Source: Prevotellaceae bacterium (GTDB taxonomy: Bacteria > Bacteroidota > Bacteroidia > Bacteroidales > Paludibacteraceae). From it: 6,463 nt of DNA. Made by a program: the position numbers and the translations under genes. Positions 1 to 4,826 of the stretch are shown one piece after another (within the stretch, counting starts at the first letter, position 1; each line of letters begins with the position of its first letter). The notes beneath the pieces are model-generated. The model made no database searches. It was not told where the DNA came from and saw only the letters and a list, made by a program, of their open reading frames with translations. The stretch covers positions 1 to 6,463 of the forward strand of contig JAISXQ010000185.1 in the NCBI GenBank assembly GCA_031270425.1, written 5' to 3'.

Positions 1-160
1 TAATAGCCATTTTTTCGGGTTGAAATGGAGATAATCCTTTTGCAATTTCATCGGCATTTACAAATTCTTTGCAGTTCAGTATTTCCGGCAAAATTGTATA
101 TGACGCAGTCGTTTTCCCTGCCCCATTACATCCGGCTATTACATATAAATCCTTTCTCAT
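1..160 (-). CDS. Zeta-toxin-like P-loop kinase, N-terminal part (runs off the left edge)
   Basis: The minus strand from 160 to the window edge encodes 53 residues beginning [18 protein letters not shown]. Residues 10-17 (GCNGAGKT) are a Walker A nucleotide-binding loop directly after a first beta strand, and residues 34-38 (NADEI) with the following GLSPF are characteristic of the zeta-toxin-like ATPase group (COG4185). Zeta toxins with known activity transfer phosphate from ATP to UDP-N-acetylglucosamine and so block wall synthesis, but many chromosomal relatives are untested and may use another substrate. The start is fixed by the beta strand that must precede the P-loop and by a TACCTTTG promoter element four bases upstream. 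No small antitoxin-like gene lies immediately upstream; any partner would have to be downstream, outside the window. The rest of the kinase domain is missing only because the window ends. Family is confident; substrate and toxicity are inference. Confidence 0.85.
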   Translation of the reverse strand, partial: MRKDLYVIAGCNGAGKTTASYTILPEILNCKEFVNADEIAKGLSPFQPEKMAI

Positions 161-164
161 GAAA

Positions 165-172
165 CAAAGGTA
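165..172 (-). promoter_or_regulatory. Bacteroidota -7 promoter element of the zeta-like kinase gene
   Basis: Read on the minus strand this is TACCTTTG, an exact match to the TAnnTTTG -7 element used by the primary sigma factor of Bacteroidota. It ends four bases before the start codon at 160, so transcription would begin at or very near the ATG and the message could be leaderless. I see no clear TTG-type -33 element at the usual 19-22 base distance, only T-rich sequence, which lowers confidence. Confidence 0.5.
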
Positions 173-257
173 GTGAATATTTTGGAAAACTGTGAATAAA
201 ACGGAACGATAGCAAAAGTGCGGCGTCCGTCGAGAGGCTTTCCCACTCTCCCACTCC

Positions 258-278
258 CCCTCGTCTCCCGACGAGAGG
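258..278. repeat. Small GC-rich hairpin beside a C/T tract
   Basis: CTCGTC (260-265) and GACGAG (270-275) form a perfect six-base stem around a TCCC loop. With one bulged A (276), two more G-C pairs (277-278 with 259-258) can extend it. It directly follows a tract holding two tandem copies of TCCCACTC (241-248 and 249-256). GACGAGAGG (270-278) is also a near copy of GTCGAGAGG (229-237), with one difference. No T-run follows on the plus strand, so it is a poor intrinsic terminator, and no gene ends here on either strand. Role unknown. Confidence 0.5.
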
Positions 279-340
279 TTTATGGTTTTATGTTTGTAAC
301 ATAGTATTATCGTTAAAAAACGACCGACCAAATTAAAAAT

Positions 341-413
341 AACTGCAAAGAGCAAAAGATTCGCAACGAAGTTTTATAAAACAGCCTTTGCGTTTCTTCT
401 TTTCTTTGTGGTT
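341..413. repeat. Long imperfect inverted repeat centred on a perfect 12-bp palindrome
   Basis: GTTTTATAAAAC (371-382) is its own reverse complement. On both sides the similarity continues outward: 341-370 aligned to the reverse complement of 383-413 agrees at about 20 of 30 positions with a single gap. Several of the mismatches would be G-U pairs in a plus-strand transcript but A-C mismatches in a minus-strand one, so a plus-strand RNA would fold better. Both arms are built from CAAAG-type units in opposite orientation; 346-356 (CAAAGAGCAAA) recurs exactly at 2907-2917. It may be a non-autonomous mobile repeat, a structured RNA, or two oppositely oriented repeat tracts lying side by side. 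Alignment was done by eye. Confidence 0.5.
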
Positions 414-444
414 TTAATAAAAATTTTAACAGCGATGTTTGTCG

Positions 445-477
445 ATTGACGGCTTCACTCGAAGCAAAGCCGTCAAT
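445..477. repeat. Perfect 11-bp inverted repeat (hairpin)
   Basis: ATTGACGGCTT (445-455) and AAGCCGTCAAT (467-477) are exact reverse complements around an 11-base loop. The shorter GCTTC...GAAGC pairing (452-456 with 461-465, loop ACTC) would compete with it, so two alternative folds exist. A run of six T lies about ten bases beyond the right arm (488-493), too far for a standard intrinsic terminator, and no gene on either strand ends here. It could be the remnant of a terminator, a protein-binding palindrome or a dispersed repeat. The pairing is certain; the role is not. Confidence 0.65.
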
Positions 478-551
478 TCTCAAAACATTTTTTATAAATC
501 ATTGATTGTTAAATAATTATTATTTCTAAGGATTTTAAACTGTTTTACAAC

Positions 552-584
552 AATCCGCTTAATCAGCGTCGTCTGTGTTCCATC
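552..584 (-). repeat. Possible dispersed intergenic repeat segment (ACACAGA..GATTAA.CGGATT type)
   Basis: On the minus strand this segment reads as ACACAGACGACG followed by CTGATTAAGCGGATT. It resembles from memory a degenerate tract built of GATTAA/CGGATT units that occurs between genes in many Bacteroidota genomes. There is only one copy in this window, so repetition cannot be shown from the sequence itself. It does not form part of an open reading frame I would support. Confidence 0.3.
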
Positions 585-617
585 AAACAACTTCTTAGCT
601 TTTTTTATTAATATTGC

Positions 618-650
618 TTGTACGATACCCTGTAATTATTTGTATTTTTG
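618..650 (+). promoter_or_regulatory. Bacteroidota-type promoter for murF and the downstream genes
   Basis: TATTTTTG (643-650) matches the TAnnTTTG -7 element exactly, and TTG (618-620) lies 22 bases upstream as a -33 element, close to the usual spacing. Transcription would start at about 655, giving a leader of roughly 30 bases before the murF ATG at 689. The element lies inside the in-frame extension that begins at ATG 614, so that earlier ATG would not be on this transcript; this is the main reason for preferring 689. It is the best promoter seen for the whole plus-strand gene series. Confidence 0.65.
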
Positions 651-688
651 CACTTCGGTTCTGGAAAATTAACGCTTTTCGGCATAAG

Positions 689-1984
689 ATGGAACTTTAC
701 AGCGTATTTCTTAAACATCCGGTTGTTTGTACCGACAGCCGCAACTGTCCGCCCGCTTCCCTTTTTTTTGCGCTGAAAGGCGCGAATTTCAACGGGAACG
801 CCTATGCTTGCCAAGCTTTGGAGAAGGGTTGCGCCTGCGCCGTAGTGGACGAGGCGGAATATGCCCGCGACGAACGCTATATCCTTGTGGACGACGCGCT
901 GAAAGCGTTGCAGGATTTGGCTTCGCGCCACAGAAAGCAATTGGGAACGACGCTTATAGGCATTACCGGAACAAACGGAAAAACAACGACAAAAGAATTG
1001 ATAGCAACCGTATTGAGCCGCAAATACCGGACGCTTTATACCGGAGGAAACCTGAACAACCACATCGGCGTACCGCTTACCTTGTTGAAACTGACGGCGG
1101 AACACGAAATCGGCGTTATTGAGATGGGAGCCAGCCACGCGGGCGAAATACGGGAACTTGCCAACATCGTTTCGCCGGATTACGGCATTATAACCAATGT
1201 AGGAAAAGCACATTTGGAAGGCTTCGGCTCTTTTGAAGGCGTTATGCAGGCAAAATCGGAACTTTACGATTTTATAGCGCAAAACGGGGGAAAGATTTTT
1301 ATCAACGCCGGCAACGATTACCTGGCGGCAATGGCGCGGAAATCGGGAATTGTGCCGGATAAGTGGATAAAATATGGAAAATCGTCCGGTAACGATCTGT
1401 TTGTGCAAGGCGATACGCTGAATAATCTGCCCGTTTTGGAAATGAAATGCCGGACAAAAGGAGAGAGTTTCGAGATTAAAACGAATTTAACCGGAGTTTA
1501 CAATGCCGAAAATGTTTTGGCAACTGTTGCCACAGGACATTTTTTTGGAGTTTCGGACAGAGAAATTGCAGCGGGGATAGAGCATTACGAACCGAAAAAC
1601 AACCGTTCCCAGTTGTTGAAAACGAAACGCAACACCCTGATTGTGGACGCTTATAACGCCAATCCGAACAGCATGAGCGAAGCAATCCGTAATTTTGCGC
1701 AACTAAAATCGGACAACAAGGTCTTGATTTTGGGCGATATGCTCGAACTTGGCGCCGAAAGCCAAAAAGAACATCAAAACATCGTCGGATTACTTCAATC
1801 GACCGGTTTTACCAATGTTTTACTGGTCGGACGGCAATTCAAATCGGCGGAACACAACTTTTATGCGTTCGACGATGTTGCAAGCCTGAACGAATATTTG
1901 CAGCGTAATCCGGTTTGCGACGCTTGGGCGCTGATAAAAGGTTCGCGGGGAATCATGCTGGAAAAAACAATAGAATTTTTGTAG
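689..1984 (+). CDS. murF: UDP-N-acetylmuramoyl-tripeptide--D-alanyl-D-alanine ligase
   Basis: MurF is the cytoplasmic ATP-dependent ligase that adds D-Ala-D-Ala to UDP-MurNAc-tripeptide, completing the peptidoglycan precursor before it is moved to lipid. The 431-residue protein shows the full Mur ligase layout: N-terminal substrate domain with TDSRNC (15-20) and SLFFALKG (24-31), the ATP loop GTNGKTTTKE (94-103), NLNNHIGVP (121-129), EMGASHAGEI (145-154), TNVGKAHLEGFGS (169-181), AKSEL (188-192) with the lysine expected to be carbamylated, YNAENVLA (271-278), DAYNANPNSM (320-329), LGDMLELG (348-355) and KGSRGIMLE (417-425). No key motif is missing and the length is normal for the phylum. An ATG at 614 is in frame, but it lies upstream of the promoter at 618-650 and its 25 extra residues do not resemble MurF, so ATG 689 is chosen. 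First gene of the plus-strand series. Confidence 0.96.
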   Translation: MELYSVFLKHPVVCTDSRNCPPASLFFALKGANFNGNAYACQALEKGCACAVVDEAEYARDERYILVDDALKALQDLASRHRKQLGTTLIGITGTNGKTTTKELIATVLSRKYRTLYTGGNLNNHIGVPLTLLKLTAEHEIGVIEMGASHAGEIRELANIVSPDYGIITNVGKAHLEGFGSFEGVMQAKSELYDFIAQNGGKIFINAGNDYLAAMARKSGIVPDKWIKYGKSSGNDLFVQGDTLNNLPVLEMKCRTKGESFEIKTNLTGVYNAENVLATVATGHFFGVSDREIAAGIEHYEPKNNRSQLLKTKRNTLIVDAYNANPNSMSEAIRNFAQLKSDNKVLILGDMLELGAESQKEHQNIVGLLQSTGFTNVLLVGRQFKSAEHNFYAFDDVASLNEYLQRNPVCDAWALIKGSRGIMLEKTIEFL

Positions 1985-2002
1985 TTGGGAAGCCTTATAA
2001 AG

Positions 2003-2890
2003 ATGAATAAGAAAAATATAATCATTCTCGTAGCCGTTCTTATTATTTTGGCTTTGCTTGCCGTTGTTCTCTATTTTGCGCGGGACAACAAGCAAAAAGA
2101 CCAGGAAATGAAAGAGCTGGTCGATATGATGAACTTTGAAAAAGAACAGCTTGAGAACGAATTTGTCGATTTGACCAACGAATTCGGCGGTTATGTCTCG
2201 AACCTGAAAAACGACTCCCTGATCAAGTTGCTCGACAGCGAAAAACTGAAAGTTCAACAATTGTTGGAGGAACTGCGCATTACCAAAGCAACAAACGCAC
2301 GCCGCATCAGCGAGTTGAAAAAAGAACTTGAAAGCGTCCGCAAAGTGATGGTTCATTACGTACATCAGATCGATTCGCTTAACGTGCTCAACCAGCGCCT
2401 GACTACTGAAAATGTTGAAGTGCGCCGGAAATACCAGGCGGCAAGCGAAACGGTGGAACAACTGTCGAAAGAAAAGGAAACGCTGCACGAAGTAGTTTCC
2501 CGCGCTTCCATAATGGAAATCAGCAATTTCAGCGTCGAAACATTGAATAAAAAAGACCGGAAAACGAGCCGCTTGTCGCAAATAGCAACGCTGCAATTCA
2601 ATTTCGCAATAGCTAAAAACGTAACAGTGCAACCCGGAAAAAAAATCGTATATTTGCGGATTACACGCCCCGACTATGTTGTTTTGACGAAAGGAACGGA
2701 ACATGTTTTTCCTTTTGAAGATAAAAACATCGCCTATTCGGCAAAAAAGGAAATAGAATACGAAAACGAAACAGTGCAGGACGCTATTTATTGGAAAGTG
2801 GAGGAAATATTGCCCGCAGGTTTGTACCGCGCGGATTTCTTCCTCGACGGAAACCGGACAGGCAGTTTTGCCTTTGAATTGAAAAAATAA
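2003..2890 (+). CDS. Membrane-anchored coiled-coil protein of unknown function
   Basis: I do not recognise a named family. The 295-residue protein starts MNKKN, followed by one strong hydrophobic helix (6-26) with no cleavage or lipobox motif, so it is probably an inner-membrane anchor with the body in the periplasm. Residues about 30-168 are charged and heptad-rich (many E, K, L and Q, no proline), consistent with a long coiled coil. From about 175 to the end the character changes to a compact, probably beta-rich domain with FNFAIAKNVTVQPGKKIVYL (200-219), RPDYVVL, IYWKVEEILPAGLYRADFFL (262-281) and a closing FAFELKK. A TTG directly after the murF stop (1985) is in frame, but ATG 2003 is preferred because GGGAAG lies ten bases before it and the hydrophobic helix then starts normally. 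It follows murF by 18 bases, so co-transcription is likely. Automatic pipelines may label such proteins SMC-like because of the coiled coil; nothing here supports that. Confidence 0.85.
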   Translation: MNKKNIIILVAVLIILALLAVVLYFARDNKQKDQEMKELVDMMNFEKEQLENEFVDLTNEFGGYVSNLKNDSLIKLLDSEKLKVQQLLEELRITKATNARRISELKKELESVRKVMVHYVHQIDSLNVLNQRLTTENVEVRRKYQAASETVEQLSKEKETLHEVVSRASIMEISNFSVETLNKKDRKTSRLSQIATLQFNFAIAKNVTVQPGKKIVYLRITRPDYVVLTKGTEHVFPFEDKNIAYSAKKEIEYENETVQDAIYWKVEEILPAGLYRADFFLDGNRTGSFAFELKK

Positions 2891-2897
2891 TATTTAG

Positions 2898-2925
2898 AAC
2901 AAAGAACAAAGAGCAAAGAACAAAG
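2898..2925. repeat. Heptanucleotide tandem repeat, four copies of AACAAAG
   Basis: Four contiguous 7-base units (2898-2904, 2905-2911, 2912-2918, 2919-2925) read AACAAAG, with the third being AGCAAAG. The array occupies much of the 68-base gap between the coiled-coil gene and the FKBP gene and stops 33 bases before the FKBP start. It shares the 11-mer CAAAGAGCAAA with the inverted repeat at 341-413. Such short tandem arrays can change copy number by slippage, but no promoter element that would make the length matter is visible here. Confidence 0.8.
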
Positions 2926-2958
2926 ACAATTAGAATAAAAAGTAAAAAAACCAACAAT

Positions 2959-3453
2959 ATGATAAAGAAAGCAATATTTTTTATTTCGCTGTTTGCCGCA
3001 GTTGTTTTTATGCCATCCTGCGAACGAAACGATTATCAGGAGTGGAAAATGATAAACGAACAGTGGCTGGCGCAATGGCAGGAAGAAATTAAAACGTATA
3101 ACGACACGACCCAGGGAAACAAATATATAACCACCGAAAGCGGGTTGATATACAAAATAATAGACGAAGGAGATGAAAATCAGCGCCTCCCCATCGAATA
3201 CAGCAGTATTAAGGTAACTTATACCGGACAATTTATTGACGGAAGCGCTTTCGACAGTCTGAGCGATCCCAGTTGGTTAAGTATGACAAGCGTTGTGCAG
3301 GGATGGGTCGAAGGATTGAAGAAACTCCACACCGGAGGAATTATCGACTTGTATATCCCCTATACATTGGGCTACGGCGAAGATGGCTCCGGATCCATTC
3401 CTCCTTATTCCATATTGATTTTTAATATACATTTGTACGGTTCCAGATACTAA
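2959..3453 (+). CDS. FKBP-type peptidyl-prolyl cis-trans isomerase, lipoprotein
   Basis: This 164-residue protein should catalyse cis-trans isomerisation of prolyl peptide bonds and help proteins fold in the periplasm. The N-terminus is a lipoprotein signal: basic MIKK, a hydrophobic core (5-17) and a lipobox-like MPSC with Cys21 as the lipidated residue. The residues after Cys21 (ERND) do not form a clear surface-export signal, so an inner-leaflet, periplasm-facing location is likelier. Residues 22-60 are a polar, probably helical linker. The FKBP domain spans about 61-163, with VTYTGQFIDG (86-95), AFDSL (97-101), VVQGWVEGLKKL (112-123), YGEDG (139-143) and IPPYSILIFNIHLYG (147-161). The pocket residues matching FKBP12 Tyr26, Phe36, Asp37, Trp59, Tyr82 and Phe99 are present (Y88, F98, D99, W116, Y139, F155), so it is probably active. 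It sits 11 bases before the TPM gene. Confidence 0.93.
   Translation: MIKKAIFFISLFAAVVFMPSCERNDYQEWKMINEQWLAQWQEEIKTYNDTTQGNKYITTESGLIYKIIDEGDENQRLPIEYSSIKVTYTGQFIDGSAFDSLSDPSWLSMTSVVQGWVEGLKKLHTGGIIDLYIPYTLGYGEDGSGSIPPYSILIFNIHLYGSRY
3428..3435 (+). promoter_or_regulatory. Possible internal -7 promoter element ahead of the TPM gene
   Basis: TACATTTG matches TAnnTTTG exactly and lies inside the end of the FKBP gene, 29 bases before the TPM start. The region about 20 bases upstream offers only TTA rather than TTG as a -33 element. An eight-base pattern with six fixed positions will occur by chance in a window of this size, so this is a weak call. Confidence 0.25.
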
Positions 3454-3464
3454 AAAATGGCATT

Positions 3465-4775
3465 ATGAGACGGATATTGCTTTTAGCATTAGCTGTTTTT
3501 TCCGTTTCGGCTTACGCTTCTGAATATACGGTCAAAACAATTCCCAATCCGAAAATAGCGGATGCAGATACTTATGTGTCCAATCCGGATGGAATTTTAA
3601 AGCTCTCAACGCTTCATCAAATCAACACATTGCTTGATTCGCTTGAAGCGCAAACCGGAATTGAAGTAGCGGTTGTAGCGGTAAATTCGATAGGTTCCGA
3701 ACAGCTCCGCTTATTTGCAACCGATTTATTTAAGCATTGGGGCGTAGGTAAAAAAGGGAAAGACAACGGGCTGCTTGTTTTACTTGTAATGGATCAGCGC
3801 GATATTACTTTTGAAACCGGCTACGGGCTTGAAGGCATTTTACCCGACGCCATTTGCACGCGGATACAAACGCAGGCGATGTTGCCCGAATTTAAAAAAG
3901 GCGATTACGACGCCGGAATGCTCGCTGGGATAAAACGGATAGTGTCCATTGTAAAAGATGAGCCGCAAACAGCGACAACTACTGCCGATAGAGGCTGGAA
4001 AGAACTGCTTCCGTTTACAGCCGCCGCTTATGTCCTGATTGCGTTGCTTAGCTTTTTATGGGTAAATCAAGCCGTTGCCAAAGCGAAAAAAGACAAGCGG
4101 TTTACAAGCAACATAGCACGCTATTCATCGTTAAAAAGAGAAACGTCGTCCATAACCCTTCTTGTTTCGATATTAGCCGTATTCGGTGGCGCGGTTACAG
4201 CGTTTATGCTCGCGAGCGGATTTATTTTTCTTTTTTCTATTTTCGCTCCGCTTACTGTTGTTCCGGCTTATCTGTACGCGAAAGCGAATATGTTCCGCAT
4301 CCGCCGGAAACCTGTCGTTTGCGATGCCTGCGGCGGACAGATGTACATTCTGTCCGAGAAAGAAGAAGACCGCTACCTGTCGCTGGCTCAACAATTTGAA
4401 GAACAGCTTCACGCCGTTGACTACGATGTTTTTGTATGTGATAGCTGCAAGAACGAAAGCATTTTTTCCTTGGATAAAGGAAGTTCCTATTATCCTTGTC
4501 CCAGTTGCGGAACGAAAGCTTTCCGGATCGACAGTAAAAAAATTACCGTTCCGCCTACTTATATCAGCGCCGGCACGGAGCGTATTACCTATAAATGTGA
4601 ATTTTGCGACTACGATGAGCATAAAAACAACAAAATACCTCGCCTGACCCACGCGGCGGTTGTCGGAACCGGAGGCGGATTTTCGAGCGGCGCAGGAGGT
4701 TTTGGCGGAATGCCGCGAAGCGGAAGTTTTGGCGGCGGGCGTTCGGGCGGCGGCGGTGCAAGCAGCCGGTGGTAA
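3465..4775 (+). CDS. TPM-domain membrane protein with two zinc ribbons and a glycine-rich tail
   Basis: The 436-residue protein begins with a cleavable signal peptide (MRRILLLALAVFSVSAYA, cut near residue 18). A TPM domain (YgcG/DUF477 family, about 36-163) follows, with YVSNPDGIL (37-45), GVGKKGKDNGLLVLL (93-107) and RDITFETGYGLEGILPDA (112-129). Hydrophobic segments lie at about 182-202, 229-250 and 251-272. Four CxxC pairs (C286/C289, C325/C328, C345/C348, C378/C381) can make two zinc ribbons, and the tail from about 402 is Gly/Ser-rich, ending ASSRW as is common in YgcG-like proteins. The basic loops 203-225 and 273-283 place those parts in the cytoplasm by the positive-inside rule, so TPM would be periplasmic and the zinc ribbons cytoplasmic. 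The biochemical role of bacterial TPM proteins is poorly settled; plant relatives have been linked to phosphatase activity and photosystem repair. Bacteroidales proteins with the same layout are known to me, so this is not a novel fusion. Start ATG 3465 gives a textbook signal peptide. Confidence 0.9.
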   Translation: MRRILLLALAVFSVSAYASEYTVKTIPNPKIADADTYVSNPDGILKLSTLHQINTLLDSLEAQTGIEVAVVAVNSIGSEQLRLFATDLFKHWGVGKKGKDNGLLVLLVMDQRDITFETGYGLEGILPDAICTRIQTQAMLPEFKKGDYDAGMLAGIKRIVSIVKDEPQTATTTADRGWKELLPFTAAAYVLIALLSFLWVNQAVAKAKKDKRFTSNIARYSSLKRETSSITLLVSILAVFGGAVTAFMLASGFIFLFSIFAPLTVVPAYLYAKANMFRIRRKPVVCDACGGQMYILSEKEEDRYLSLAQQFEEQLHAVDYDVFVCDSCKNESIFSLDKGSSYYPCPSCGTKAFRIDSKKITVPPTYISAGTERITYKCEFCDYDEHKNNKIPRLTHAAVVGTGGGFSSGAGGFGGMPRSGSFGGGRSGGGGASSRW

Positions 4776-4826
4776 CAAGTAAATTAACAAATAAATAAAA
4801 AAACTCTATTTTTAATCATTATCATT

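Larger units (their letters stand above)
161..688. other. Divergent intergenic region with several inverted repeats and no recognisable gene
   Basis: This stretch of about 530 bases separates the minus-strand kinase gene from plus-strand murF. Neither strand gives a protein I can recognise, and I see no tRNA-like fold. It contains, left to right: the kinase promoter (165-172), a short GC-rich C/T tract with a small hairpin (218-278), a long imperfect palindrome (341-413), an 11-bp perfect stem (445-477), a short AT-rich palindrome (AAATAATTATTATTT, 511-525), a repeat-like segment (552-584) and the murF promoter (618-650). Base composition swings from the GC-rich tract to very AT-rich sequence, unlike the flanking genes. 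The content resembles accumulated intergenic repeat debris more than a decayed gene, although a small RNA cannot be excluded. Confidence 0.7.

Noticed and set aside
161..379. In-frame 5' extension of the kinase reading frame upstream of ATG 160 (no stop for about 70 codons)
   Set aside because: It contains no ATG, has low-complexity content from the C/T tract, and would place a long odd leader before the beta strand and P-loop that normally begin these proteins.
445..493. Hairpin plus T-run as an intrinsic terminator
   Set aside because: The T-run is about ten bases beyond the stem and no gene on either strand ends here.
608..1408. Long minus-strand open frame of 266 codons opposite murF
   Set aside because: It lies antisense to an unmistakable MurF, its product is rich in Arg, Phe, Cys and Gln as mirror frames are, and it shows no known motif.
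1985..2002. TTG start for the coiled-coil protein directly after the murF stop
   Set aside because: ATG 2003 is a better codon, has a purine-rich stretch at a sensible distance, and gives a normal membrane-anchor N-terminus.
2649..2656. TATATTTG, an exact TAnnTTTG match inside the coiled-coil gene
   Set aside because: No TTG-type element at the right distance upstream and about 300 bases from the next start; probably chance.
1820..2704. Minus-strand open frame of 294 codons opposite the end of murF and the coiled-coil gene
   Set aside because: Phe/Gln-rich mirror translation spanning two sense genes, without recognisable domains or a promoter.
4660..4775. GGCGG-rich repeats at the end of the TPM gene as a DNA repeat element
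   Set aside because: They encode the glycine-rich C-terminal tail expected for YgcG-like proteins, so the repetition is explained at protein level.
4173..4790. Minus-strand open frame of 205 codons opposite the TPM gene
   Set aside because: It arises from the Gly-rich and Cys-rich sense sequence read backwards; the sense frame has a signal peptide, TPM motifs and paired CxxC motifs.
4807..4814. TATTTTTA as a promoter for lemA
   Set aside because: The final G of the -7 element is missing and there is no -33 element about 20 bases upstream.
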